In this document: positions 48,641 to 59,548 of the stretch, piece after piece
How positions within the stretch are numbered: position 1 is the stretch's first letter
Layout of the letters: every line of letters starts with the position of its first letter
Source: Branchiostoma floridae
Lineage: Eukaryota > Chordata > Leptocardii > Amphioxiformes > Branchiostomatidae
Reading direction: 5' to 3'
Assembly: GCF_000003815.2 (NCBI RefSeq)
Contig: NC_049983.1
Location: 15,329,060-15,393,059, forward strand
Length of the DNA stretch: 64,000 bases
Position numbers and translations under genes: made by a program
Notes under the pieces: model-generated
Databases searched by the model: none
What the model saw: the letters and a program-made list of their open reading frames with translations, nothing else
Told to the model about the DNA's origin: nothing

Positions 48641-48814
48641 TTTTGCCCCCGTCTCTATATGTGGTACTCAGTTTCACCTTAACAAACACTGTTTTTACTG
48701 AACGATCTGTATTAAAGCGTTTTACGTGGTAATCTCTCCAAGTATCCTTATATATCAGTTATAACCTTGTAATATTACTTGTATCATAGACTCAGAAAAT
48801 CATAGATACTAGTA

Positions 48815-49016
48815 GTAACGACTGCTTTCATAGAGTAACGCAGGTCGTACAACTGCGAGTCTAGTTTGTAAACACAGATCGCCTCTGTAGTCAAATGATA
48901 TCCGTAAGAACAAACCTCATGTATCGGTTAACGTAATGCTGTTGTTATATATTGTATTGTCACCAAAGCTAGCTGTTGAAATAGCCTCCGGCTAGTTGGG
49001 TAGCCCTGGCTGTATC
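48815..49016. repeat. Dispersed repeat, copy 2 (partner at 44025)
   Basis: gtaaacacagatcgcctctg, aacaaacctcatgtatcgg, aatgctgttgttatatattg and ggctagttgggta match the copy in MFSD5 intron 1. It ends about 100 bp before the peptide ATG, so it would lie in that gene's 5' intron or promoter. Confidence 0.7.
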
Positions 49017-49118
49017 TCTCTATACAGCAGAATAATTCAAATCAAAATCTCTATATGCGATTGAAAATATCCAACTATAAAGTTGACTGTTTCCTTTTAC
49101 CTCAGGTGAGTCAACACC

Positions 49119-49672
49119 ATGAGGCTGTTCGTCTGTATGCTGCTTGTGACGATGGTTTTCACCGCAGTGCTTATTGACCACTCGGAGGGCTTCATAGTGT
49201 TTGCTAGGCGCCGTCGATCTAAGCTGGAAAATGAAGAGCTGCCGGGGTACGAGAAAGAAACGAGGTCCCTCATGGAAATCCTGAAAGACCTGTTGGATGA
49301 CGTGGATGAGCAGCTTGACGCACGTGCACAGGAGGTACGGGATCCAGAGGAGCAAGAAGGTAAGAAATCTCACGTTTTGCTTTTTTTTTACCATGTACTG
49401 TAAATATACATAAGGGTCATTGCACAAGAAAACCAGGCAGAGGCCGGAAGATGGAGTCGGCCAAATACTTTGTATGTGTGAAAGATATGTACAACTATGA
49501 ACAGCCTTCTTGTTAAAAACCCTCCATGTATTTTTCGTTATGACGGTCTGGGATCCCCCTCAGAGACCCTCTAAAATCCAACAATTTATGGCTGAAAATT
49601 ACTGAAATTTCAAAGGCAATGCTGAAATATCTGATTGTATGCTTATTTTCAGACGCCCTGATGCGACGCTGA
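49119..49672 (+). CDS. Small secreted prepropeptide candidate, 86 residues, two exons
   Basis: Exon 1 is 49119-49359 and exon 2 is 49653-49672, joined by a GT-AG intron in phase 1; exon 2 adds only six residues and the stop. An acceptor (ttttacctcag, to 49105) lies 13 bases before the ATG, implying a noncoding first exon. Residues 1 to about 24 form a classical signal peptide (basic start, hydrophobic core, cleavage likely after HSEG). The predicted mature protein opens FIVFARRRRSK, with a tetrabasic convertase-type site, then an acidic amphipathic segment beginning at SLMEILKDLLDD, and ends DALMRR. It has no cysteines beyond the signal peptide and no Gly before the basic sites, so no amidation is expected. 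The layout suggests a neuropeptide or hormone precursor, but I do not recognise the family. An intracellular or noncoding origin is less likely given the splice and poly(A) signals. Confidence 0.7.
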
Positions 49673-49738
49673 CCCCTGTACCCGGCATGGCAGCCTACCG
49701 GATCAACGGAAGACCGGCGTTTCCAGTGATGACCAAAA

Positions 49739-49763
49739 AATAAACACTGGGTTGACAAATAAA
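49739..49763 (+). terminator. Two poly(A) signals of the small-peptide gene
   Basis: AATAAA at 49739-49744 and again at 49758-49763, 67 and 86 bp after the stop codon, which gives a compact 3' UTR. Confidence 0.65.
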
Positions 49764-49944
49764 AGTCATGAAAACGTTGAGTATTATTTGTGCAGTGTGA
49801 CTTATTTCTAAGAACTTGTGATATCGCTGGCCTTGTGTTCGTAGTTATGATCGAAGTCGTAGGAATAAAGTAGAGTGGCAGGATTGGAATGTGACAGGAA
49901 GAGAAGGCCAAAAGACTTGCACATTGACAGGAAGTAGAATTCCG

Positions 49945-50003
49945 TATGTGTGGGTGTGTGTGTGTGTGGTCACTGTGTGTGTGAGTTTGTGTGTGTGTGT
50001 GTG
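49945..50003. repeat. (GT)n microsatellite
   Basis: gtgtgtgt words interrupted by ggtcact and gagttt. Confidence 0.85.
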
Positions 50004-50009
50004 AAGCCA

Positions 50010-50888
50010 TGCAGTGGGTCTATTAACCTCCATGATCCAACGATAAAACAGAATAAACAAGTTACCTGAAAGTGTCATGCATGCAGGCTTATTTTTCATG
50101 TAATTCGAGTTTTTCTTCAGTTTTTACTCGCAAGGTGCATGGAATCTTGGTAGACTTGCTGACGTCAAACTTGTCTTTCTTGTCTAAACTAGTACTATCT
50201 ATGGTGGTTCGAGGTTTGTAACTGTTGCTAATTTCACTAGGAAGGTCTGAACAAAATAACGGAGATGCCACGGTCTCCCACACCAAACAATCCAATATTA
50301 ATATACCTTTATCATGTGAATTTCACTTGCAACTCAAGTGTTGCTGAAATTATTGAACCCAAGGTACGCGGAGTGAAAATAAAGGTATACACCAAGTACT
50401 GAGCAGTGTGGAAAAATTAAGTGTGTCGATCCTTACTCCCTTTTGAATAAATCGGCGACAATGGGGACCACTATTTAACAAAAATATAGATGTTTTCATG
50501 TACATATCAAAGAGTAGTAGTGGCGGCTCCCACTATAGATTTTTTTACATCAAAACTTGGTATTAAAAAAAAAACACATAAACACAGAAATCATCGGACG
50601 TCAGAGACTTTACAAATTCTTTATTTGAAGGTCCTCATCAAAAATGATCCAAAACATAATCTCAAGAAATATATATGCAGATAGTTTTCTGTCCTCAGGG
50701 TCTGGGCAGTCGTAGTCGCTGTTGTCTGTGTCTCCTAGAAAAGAAAGAAACCGGTAAGGATCTGTAACACATGAAAACTACTGCCGAAAACATTCAAAGA
50801 AGGACAGGTGAATATTTGTGCGTTCAAAGATTTTATAATTAGTTAAGATATAATGGCATTAACTGATTAAAACATGTTTTCCTTTTCG
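50010..50888. other. Intergenic, no confident gene
   Basis: A possible minus-strand terminal exon lies at about 50622-50736: a polypyrimidine tract and ttctag acceptor, an acidic frame containing DTDNSDYDCPDPEDRK, a stop, then aataaag. No partner exon in a matching phase was identified, so it is not called. Confidence 0.3.
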
Positions 50889-51110
50889 GTAACGCTAGTT
50901 CACATTTATCCATAGGGTGACCTTTATCCGTTGTCTTTAAAAACAGCACATTTAGGAGTATTAAGTCTGCTGACAGCGGTTTCAAATTTGCAATATTTTG
51001 ACAATGCTCCGATTTGAAACCACCGTCCGTCAACTTCATATCCCTAAATAAGTTTTTTCTTACAAACAACTAATATAGGTTACCCTCGGATAAAGGTGAA
51101 CCAGCGTTAC
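50889..51110. repeat. MITE, 222 bp, GTAACGCTAGTTCAC family
   Basis: The ends gtaacgctagttcacattta and taaaggtgaaccagcgttac are inverted with few mismatches. Internally, ttgaaacc words face each other. Same family as 30997-31103. Confidence 0.7.
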
Positions 51111-52380
51111 ACACTCAAGCAAGATCGAACAACGATCGAAGTAAAGTACAATGCAGCATTTAGTGAACAACAAACGTATGAAGCTCTCTCCAACCACATG
51201 ACTGTGTGTGTAAACGTAAAAAAAAGTGTAAATGGAGTCCTATCTATATATGTCCTAGGCACCTCAAAGCATGGTCATTTGATCCTAATACTATGGAAAA
51301 TAGCTTAATTATTAAGATATACATTTTGGTCTAAAATGGTCCCAAATAAATCATTTTTAAAGCAGTATGTCTTTCATGCCTTTCATCCCGCTTTAGTACG
51401 GCGCACATAAAGAGCTGCGCGAGGACATGGGAAGGGCTGATGCTTTTTTGCGAAACATTTACGTGGGTCCGTAAGGTGTACGCAGTGACACTCACTTTAA
51501 AGAACAATTAATGATAAAGGCTTCAATCCTAAACGAACTATTGTATTCAGTGTCTGAAGCTAAGATCAACATTACGTACATTACAATCTTATATATTCAT
51601 TTCTTCTCATTGTTCAGTTCATTGTACATTTGAAAATTATTCTGGGTTGAATCTGGAAAAATGACTTTTTGCCCTTTGGCATGGCAACACGGCAATCGGA
51701 AATCCTAGAGCCCTAACCCATACCGCTTCGTACACTGTTTCAGTTCCTTTCACAATATACATGTAGCAACACTGAGAACGTGTATGAAGTGATTATGGCT
51801 TTATTTCAATGCACGTTGTGGTGAAGCTTGTACGCATGAAGCGCCGTCTGGCGCCGCTTTGGGTACTGCAGCTCCAGTACACCTGCCTCATGATTAGCAT
51901 AACAAAGGCTGCCGTGAGTCGCCATCACGCGACTAACCCGGAAGTCAGGCACGGTTTCACAACTAAAAGAGGAACTTCTTTTTCTTGCCGGTTTCTCCGG
52001 ACAACAGAACTTCGCAAAATTCACAAAAGAACACCTTAAGGTAAGTCAGGTAAGTTTTGTGCGGCAGGTATATAGGTCATGGGATTCATATACGGTTCCT
52101 TCTTAGCTCGAGTGTAAACTTCCAACCTAACGTTCCTTAAAGTTTAATATTAAAGTGCCGTACCCAACGCATCTTAATGTCAGCATTGGGCAATAATTCT
52201 CTCCTAAGGATCCTGTAAGGGGGTAACCTTGTGATTGACATCAGTTTGATGAGTTTGATCAAAGAAATTTGAAGCTAAGTGAAATATTGTTGTTATTGTT
52301 ATTGTTATTGGGTGGGCCGACTACTCACTCTTTGCAGCCAGGGGCTGAATTGCGAGGAGCTTACAATAGGCGGGGCTAAA
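51111..52380. other. Intergenic, no gene recognised
   Basis: Short frames only. Opposing 72- and 76-codon frames at 51806-52039 overlap almost completely on the two strands, so neither is supported. A ttgttattgttattg run lies near 52290. Confidence 0.4.
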
Positions 52381-52497
52381 TCGCAAGGGTCTGGAGCGAG
52401 CTGCCATTCGGCGCCACTCAGGTGACCTCAATACGACTGTCGCAAGTGTCTGGAGCGAGCTGCCATTCGGCGCCACTCAGGTGACCTCAATACGACA
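52381..52497. repeat. 59-bp perfect-type tandem duplication
   Basis: The block tctggagcgagctgccattc, ggcgccactcaggtgacctc, aatacgac occurs twice in direct succession with hardly any difference, so it is recent. Confidence 0.85.
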
Positions 52498-52504
52498 GTA
52501 ATTG

Positions 52505-52665
52505 CCCCAGGTGCGGCCAAGGTACTGTAGGTTTTGAACCGCTCACACAGCACCATCGCACATGTGGCGGGTTCTTTAACGTGCCCGGGGTGTGGCTCTC
52601 CCCAGACACAGGACCTCCATTTAACGTCCTATCCGAGGGACGATATTTTGCTGCGCGCGTGCATG
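52505..52665. repeat. Interspersed repeat with GTTCTTTAACGTGC block
   Basis: Contains gcaccatcgcacatgtggcg, ggttctttaacgtgc, cacaggacctccatttaacg and cctatccgagggacg. I recall closely similar blocks as common interspersed sequence in marine invertebrate genomes, so this is more likely a mobile-element fragment than a gene, despite open frames on both strands. Confidence 0.5.
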
Positions 52666-53164
52666 TCTGTGCCTCGCTGCGCTTCATAGCCACCACCCCA
52701 CCCCTGCCCCCGTCCAAAACACGCCACAGGTGTTCTACAGAGTCTGTGCAAACTTCAGACAATGTTGTAAACTTGGACTCTCATGTTACACCCGGGATGG
52801 ATGAGTTGTGTTGCGATATCAATCATTAAGTTTTTCTATTGATGACAAGAAAAGATTTAATGACATTGAAACTTATGAAAGCAAAGCTTCTTTGATTCAT
52901 GCAGTATTACATAATCACCTCCCTCCCTACCATCCAAAACTCACTAAAGGTGTTTTTATTCAGTACATGTACAACCGTTAGATGTTGGCCAGCTTGACTC
53001 TAACTTATATAAAACAGAATCCAAAATAATAAAGGAAAATCTATTTTATTCCCTTTTTTTCGACCTGAAAATCAGAAAACGCAGTGCGAAATTTTATGAA
53101 AATCAAGCCATATTGGATTAGAATGCAATTTTTCAAGACACTCAAGTCCTGGGAATAATGACTT

Positions 53165-53545
53165 GTGGGGGCGATTGCCCCGTACAAAGTCTGAATTGTC
53201 CAGTCGTGTCGTCTTGATTTCACAAGAGTGAAGGATACTTGGGGGCGATCGCCCTGTCTGTAGTCCGGGGCGATCGCCCTGTTGGTAGCTTTGGGTGGTC
53301 GCCCTGCCTGTAGTTGGGGGCGATCGCCCTGTGAGTACTTGGGGGCGATCGCCCTGCTGGTAGTTGGGGGCGATCGCCCTGCTAATAGTTAGTTAGGGGC
53401 GATCGCCCTGACGGTAGCTCGGGGCGATCGCCCTTTCAGTACTTGGGGGCGATCTCCCTGCTAGTAGTTTGGGGCGATCGCCCTGTCAGTACTTCATACC
53501 TGTGGTTGGGGCATGCCGGTAGGTTTGCTCGGTCGACCTGCCAGT
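53165..53545. repeat. ~25-bp minisatellite with GGGCGATCGCCC palindrome, 10 core copies
   Basis: The core array at 53238-53494 has ten units of the form tgggggcgatcgccctg plus ctagtagt-like spacers. Eight keep the perfect 12-bp palindrome gggcgatcgccc. A degenerate lead unit (gggggcgattgccccg, 53166) and decayed trailing units to about 53545 flank it. Each unit can fold on itself and carries two CpGs. Confidence 0.9.
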
Positions 53546-54166
53546 AGCTGGGATAAAGTTTAAATATAAGGATGCAAATATATTGAGCATGCAATCACAC
53601 TCACACACACATACATACGCAAATTACGCACTCTTAGTCCATTGCAATTAGGTGTATTGATTGGCAAGGAAAAGGGGAAACTATACAACTGAAGACGTAA
53701 AACTACTGGTTACAATACAAATGGTGCAATGTATAGAGCTAGAAGGATGGACCCTTTACAGTTCATATTTAGCTTGATTATACTTGTCATGGCTAATCAT
53801 CGGTTGTATTTTCAGCAACTCCCTTGTTGAGCATTTGTCAGCAAAGTATTTCAAGCTATTCGTTTGTTACTGATAGCTCTAATTACAAGTTCTAAATCTA
53901 CATGGCCCTTATCAAACGATTCAAGTTCAGCTTGTGCTCGATACAATTCGATGCGCAAATGTTTGCGGTATAAACTCAGTGGTTAAACATGAACACGAGA
54001 GAAAGAACAATCAGAGACTACTGGTAACATATGTGGCATCACAACTTCACGACATCTGGGAATACACATTGTATTACAAATTACAAATATCATATGGCAG
54101 TACCCTAGCGCAATATGAATAAGCCATTGAATGTATTGTTCGTGGACAAATGTAGTCAAACCGCAA
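53546..54166. other. Intergenic, no gene recognised
   Basis: AT-rich; one 62-codon frame without support; a short acacac run near 53600. Confidence 0.4.
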
Positions 54167-56283
54167 TCACATGTACTTGTCGTAATATAAAGGTTGCAAT
54201 GTGGACGGTTTAGACAGTGCGCGAGAACGGGGCATCGATCGTAGTGGGGATGAATCTTGCTGCACGGGGTGTCGGTCTATGCAAAAGGTTCCAATTCCTT
54301 TTAAACGGCGCTCAAGACGGCACATCGTCAGCGACCGCACGTTTTGATCAAATGGCATCTTTGATGCAACCCACTGGAAGATCACAGTTCCCCTCTTTGT
54401 TTGACGTGGAAGTGTGACAGTTGCAAGCGCCTCCGCAGTCACATGTCTCCTCGCCATGAAGAGTCGAATCACCAGCTCCTTGTCTGGAATGGGCGTTGTT
54501 CTGAAAATTGAAGGGAAAAAATGCATCTTTTGTAACTGACAATGAATTTGTACTATCCAACTTAAGCTTCGTAAGGCTAGTTTCAAAGGATGTGTGAAAC
54601 TGAGCGGCTGAATTTCGGCACAACAACGATCTGTTGAGAAACGTGGGCGCTAAGACATCGGGACCATTATTGTCATGAATACATAACCACAATCCCCTAA
54701 ACATTAAATGTGCTAATATGGTGAAATAAATGCCAATATCACGTTAAAAATTATCCAGTTTTAATTCACTGACAATGCTTAGGTTGTCTTTAGGTACTAG
54801 AGTCATTGTTTATGATTCTGATGCGGAGACAATGATCCCATGAATTAGTGCGCAGTAAGTGAAGTGAAGTACTTGATGAAAGTGAGCCGTTTTCAATGCG
54901 TGCTAATGAGGGGGGCGTGACGGCACGCGCCAACACCACGGGGTCCGCACTTCAGTACAGCCAAGGAAATTATCGTCAATTATCTGCTACGGGTTACTCC
55001 TACGTGAAAACTGACTGGGATGATAGTTTTACAGTTTTACAACCTTTCCGAGCCAGTATCTGGGACAAACGCGGCGAGCCGCTCCAGTTCACAGTGGGGG
55101 CTTTCCCCAGAGATCACTGGAATAGACGAAGACAACGTATCGACTAGGTCAGTAGGTACTAGGTGAGTTGTGCAAAAATAACGCTTTATATTGTCTAGCT
55201 GTTATGTATATGTATATTTCGCAATAAAAATTGTGCTTAAATTAACACTTCCTGTGTCAGATTTACTTGTTTGCAACTTGGAATCTTTACCGATCGTATT
55301 GCCTTGGATTCTTTGCGGTGGCCAATGAAACTCCTCTACCAGCTAAACTCCGTCCCCAATCTTACCTATTCTTCAAGCAGACTCTACGGTGCCTTAGAAA
55401 TAGAATCAAAGCTGGCAAGGGACTTAGTATAGCGGCACCAGGTGCCCGTTTGACTCCCTTTGGCCGGCTATACTCTGCCAGCTTTGATGCTATCTCTTTA
55501 GGCGCCGTAGGGTCTGCTTGGAGACTAAATCTTACCCACGCTTGCGCTTGTCACTTTGGACGGACAGAAATCGGCGTATAAAAATGTAGACAGAACTTGA
55601 ACTTCTTGGCCAATGAATCTCCTCTTCCGACCTAACTTCTTCCCCAAGCTTGTGATACTATCTGAAGCCACCATAAGATCGGCTTGGAAATTAGCGCTGT
55701 CTATCGTTTTGGCATGAAAGGCGTGACGGCACGCACCGACACCAAGGTTTTCTTACTTCACTACTCTCTAAGCAGAGGTTAGGCTCATTTTTTAAAACGT
55801 TTTTTTAGTCGTTTTTATGGGGCGCTCTATTTTATATTGTATCTTGTTTTGATTAAAAATCAATAGGGGTTTATGGTTAACAATTGTCAGTCAGTCATTC
55901 TAGTCAATTGTACATGTGTACAAAAATAAAGCTTGACTGATTGATTGAAAGGTGTCAGTGCGGGCTGTAGTAATGAGGTATTTGATCCTGTGTCATAGAA
56001 ACAATCTATTTTTATCCAAACTATTGATGGGGATGAAAATGAAAGCCACGATTGAAGTATATAATGCCACTCTCTACTATAAAGAAATTGTCAGGTGTGC
56101 GGAAAATACCTCTTTTGACGCTCAAATCCGTCCTCGCTGTCGACGTCACTGTTGATGGATTTGGAAGCCGTCGGTGTTGACTTGGATCGGACCGAGGTGG
56201 ACTTGGGAGCCTTCGGTGTTGACTTGGAGGTGGTAGCGGTGGACGCTGAAGCAACCAGAGATGTTGCCGCTCCAACATTACCT
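54167..56283 (-). CDS. Candidate 3' part of an unrecognised gene (two exons)
   Basis: Minus-strand exon A, 56283-56107, lies between an atag acceptor and an ag/gtattt donor. It encodes a Ser/Thr/Lys/Pro-rich segment with repeating SKSTP words and ends SINSDVDSEDGFERQKR. Exon B, about 54505-54167, follows a good polypyrimidine-ttttcag acceptor. It joins in the matching phase and reads TTPIPDKELVIRLFMARRHV onward to LYYDKYM and a TGA stop, about 110 residues. A second, shorter Cys-containing frame overlaps exon B. Domains and function are unknown, and no start exon in phase was established. The phase match is the main support; it could be chance. Confidence 0.3.
54587..55369. other. No supported gene
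   Basis: An 83-codon plus frame at 54896-55147 begins within gcgtgacggcacgcgcc, a motif repeated at about 55717, so it is probably repeat-associated. Confidence 0.35.
55370..55525. repeat. MITE-like hairpin, second CTCCAAGCAG subfamily, best-preserved copy
   Basis: ttcaagcagactctacggtg faces ccgtagggtctgcttggaga; atagaatcaaagctggc faces gccagctttgatgctat. In between, ggcaccaggtgcc is itself palindromic. Confidence 0.75.
55755..55855. repeat. Half copy of the CCAAGCAGAG MITE
   Basis: actctctaagcagaggttag, then ttttttagtcgtttttatgg and attttatattgtatcttg, match the left half of 59314-59486. The right half is missing. Confidence 0.55.
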
Positions 56284-56544
56284 ATTGCGTATAATAGAAC
56301 GGATTGTTAGTCACTGTTAAAGCACAAAAGGTAACATATGATGTTGTATCTAATATCACGATATAGCCAGACGACGTCGACCAATCAGAAGACCCTATTT
56401 CATATTGGTTATGACGCCATAACACATAGAATTGTCGGGAGCCGACTGTCTAATGAATATTGCTAGCTGTTTAATAGAAATGTATCATATATAAATAGTT
56501 ATGAAAAATAAAAGCTTTTGAAATCAAGGGATGAGAAGACTGAA

Positions 56545-57093
56545 GAAATTATTAAGTAGATGGAAATGTTATGGCCTGAGCCTTTACTTTGGTCTCAAGG
56601 GGCATTCCACTCCAGAAGCGAGTGTTAAAGTTCCTCGGAGAATGAATTATGTACCTTGAATCAAATTTGTTTGGTCAAATTTACCACTACTTGAAGCTTT
56701 TGATTGGAATGGTTGGATTGGTTTGGAGTGTGATGAGGGTGGGGCGAAATTTGTGCTAGGAGTGAGCACAAACCCCCCATCTCACAAGATGAGCAGGTCA
56801 AAGAGAGATGAAAATTGGTAGCATTGAAGACCTTGTACCTTGCCCCCATATTTCTGCCACAAAGGACAGTCTGTTGTGTGTCTTTCTTGTGTCTCAATGA
56901 TACTTAATAATTAGGGGTAAGTGAAGCTGGACAAGCGATAATTAAGTAGACGGAAATGTTATGGCCTGAGCCTTTACTTTGGTCTCAAGGGGCATTCCAC
57001 TCCAGAAGCGAGTGTTATAGTTCCTCGGAGAATGAATTATTTACCTTGAATCAAATTTGTTTGGTCAAATTTACCACTACTTGAAGCTTTTTA
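56545..57093. repeat. Pair of ~150-bp direct repeats around a 240-bp spacer
   Basis: The copies at about 56550-56701 and 56942-57092 are almost identical: agatggaaatgttatggcct versus agacggaaatgttatggcct, then the same tggtctcaaggggcattcca, gaagcgagtgtta, ttcctcggagaatgaatt and gtcaaatttaccactacttg. The arrangement could be a segmental duplication or two ends of a small element; neither copy has TG...CA ends. Confidence 0.8.
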
Positions 57094-57516
57094 AAGGAGG
57101 AACCTTGTAGCAAACGAGTTCTTGAATTCCTCTGAGGACCCTTCTAATTGTGTGCTGGTAAGGGACGACGTGATTACTTTTTGAGTAGATTGTGTACAAA
57201 CGACATCACAACTGCCGGCGAACACGTTTCCATAATTAATTGTGGGTCACTCTTTAGTAATTTGCCCTTGTACAAAAGTAGCCTTTTTAGATAAAAGAAT
57301 GGTTCATAAAAAGTGATCAAATTTCTGTATTCAAGGGGTCGCAAGGCTTCAAACATTTTGTGTACCTTCCTAAATGTCACTCTACCGCTTTCCTTAGCTT
57401 AGCGACCCTACCCTTACCATAGGCGGTAGGCCAAGGAATTGTTGTCGGATCCTCCATGCTTTTATACTGCCTGGATGATGTTACGAGTGTGGCTCTAAAG
57501 GAAGTACATGTACTCG

Positions 57517-57640
57517 GGATCACCCGAGCGGGTGCCGAACGTCGGCGAGTTCCGAGCGAAGGCACCCGAAGCACTAGAAGGTCGCCGACCAGCGAGCGGG
57601 ATCACCCGAGCGGGTGCCGAACGTCGGCGAGTTCCGAGCA
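57517..57640. repeat. GC-rich ~42-bp motif duplicated 82 bp apart
   Basis: gggatcacccgagcgggtgc followed by cgaacgtcggcgagttccga occurs twice without a visible difference. The inner cacccgagcgggtg is palindromic and the local sequence is CpG-dense. Confidence 0.75.
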
Positions 57641-59313
57641 CCCCCCAGTAAGGAGGGTTAGCTTTGCTCTAAGGGTGACCGGAAGGGCTGACGGGGGCCT
57701 TTTATGAGCGCAGCGGGGTGCCATTATCTGGTGGATCGGTGCCTTTGAATTGGCTCGAGTGCCAGTTTCGTTGATTTTGGCACCACTGTACTGTATTTCC
57801 TCTTTGTTGCAAAACAACAACAACAACAATTCCGAGGCCTATTGCCCATGCCCTTACTGGCCTTTATTGTGAAATTGTGTCCGACGTCGGTCACCTGTTT
57901 TGGCGCCGCCATTTTACGTTGGCCTTCTGTCAACTTCTTATACTTTAGTGCCCATATTTCCATATCACCTGGATGGCAATATAACCCCGTATCCGGTATG
58001 ACAGATAAAACCACGTCCTGTATTAACCACGCAGCCTCTTTATACATAGATACGTAGATAAGATCTACACGACAGGGGTGAGGACCAGGACCACTTGTGG
58101 CTATCAGGAGGATGACCTTGGGGTCAATAGCTTTGCACAGCGTGCGTTTTCTCAAGGGCTTGCCTTATGAAAAATCACTTAGCTTCTTCTCAGTCATCTA
58201 TGGGTATCTGTCTCTGTACCTGTAAAGTCTTTAAGGTTTGTTCACAGCTGTGCCCATATTCAAGTCCATATGAGTTACATATTTGTAAGAGGGGAAAGGT
58301 CCCCAATTTGTTATTAGGAATTGCTACCGAGAGTCTATAAAAATGTATGACGGAGGAAAAAGGAGTGGGGACACGCCCCATCTCCCGCACACATAGGGGA
58401 CTGCTTACTTACTGGAGAGCCACAGACACGTGTCCGCTCTCGTGACACATGATTCACAGGGTCCCAAAACTATTTTGTCTCACCACTCCCCTACTAGCAA
58501 GCCCAATGCACTATGTATCCGATTCCATAAGCATCACAAGTGATATTCTATAAACTGAAAAAAAAAACTTTTTCCCTTAAACATCAAAGGTTATCAAATA
58601 TGCGTGGATATTGGTGCGAACCAACTTACTAGTCAAAGGGGGTCTTTTACATCCATCTCTCAAAATGTAACACTTACACGGTATTTAGACACAGTTTTCT
58701 ATACAATCATTATGTAAATTTGCAGGCTTCACACGTTGAACAGTGACAGGCGATCTGAAAACAGTAACCCCGCCCTAACCTAACGAAAACAACACATCAT
58801 AAGTAGAAACAAAGTGATGTAAAACAAATTGGTAATTTCGCCCTTCCTATACATATATACATTTTTTTGTATTTTTGTCTTGCTTGTGTACGATTTATTT
58901 TGTCAGATAACAAGTCTTCAAATTCACAACGGTGGATCAAAGTTTAAAACAACTTTTTCCCCGCACAAGTTTGAATGTGCCCTAAGGGTGAGGGGGTCAA
59001 TGTTCCTAAGCACAGTCTAACTGACCGATGAGCGATGAATGACTTTTAATCATGCTCTTTTTCCTTGATTCTACTATATTTTAATCACTCAGATGTCGGA
59101 TCGAAAGTTATGTCCCTTGCCAGCGGCAGCAGATGACAAAGAAAGGCTAGGGTAGGCAGCTTTTTTATGCTAGGGTAGGTCATCTGATGTAGCCTGAGTT
59201 AATTTACCGGGGTGAATTATCTGTCCGTATTTTGGCCTGGCAAGCTGAATGGCACCCTCTGTTTGAACGCCTGTGGTGTATCCATATCAGCAGGATCATC
59301 GATCCCAGAAATA
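57641..59313. other. Intergenic, one unassigned minus frame
   Basis: A 143-codon minus frame (57724-58155) contains protein-like stretches such as IPDTGLYCHPGDMEIWALKY. It lacks an ATG at its start, passes through an aataaa and a (GTT)n tract, and has no clear splice sites; left as unassigned. The rest is AT-rich. Confidence 0.35.
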
Positions 59314-59486
59314 GCTACTCTCCAAGCAGAGGTTAGGTTCCGGCTGTTTTGTTTTTGTAGTCGTTTTTATTGGGGTTATTAGGTTTTGACAATACAAGAT
59401 ACCATACAAAATAGAAAACCTGATAAAAACGACTAAAAAAACGTTTAAAAAAAACAGTCGGAGCCTAACCTCTGCTTGAAGGGTAA
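59314..59486. repeat. MITE, CTCTCCAAGCAGAGGTTAG family, intact copy
   Basis: gctactctccaagcagaggt faces cctaacctctgcttgaag; tagtcgtttttattggggtt faces aaaacctgataaaaacgac; ataccatacaaaatag lies at the centre. Type member for the fragments at about 5433, 55755 and 60878 and the copy at 336-540. Confidence 0.75.
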
Positions 59487-59548
59487 GAAATGGCTACGCT
59501 TGAGTATTCTTCAAGCAGATGTTCGGCCCCAGCTGTTTTTGACTAGCC

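Noticed and set aside
51806-52039. Opposing 72- and 76-codon frames
   Set aside because: Mutually overlapping on both strands, with no motif and no splice context.
54348-54704. Cysteine-containing frame suggesting a metallothionein-like or EGF-like peptide
   Set aside because: Too few cysteines with irregular spacing. The alternative frame of the same exon is longer and fits the phase of the upstream exon.
56545-57093. Small LTR retrotransposon
   Set aside because: The direct repeats lack TG...CA ends and the 240-bp interior has no primer-binding site or polypurine tract that I could see.
57724-58155. 143-codon minus-strand frame
   Set aside because: Non-ATG start, runs through an AATAAA and a GTT microsatellite, and no donor or acceptor flanks it. 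Protein-like patches exist, so it is noted but not called.
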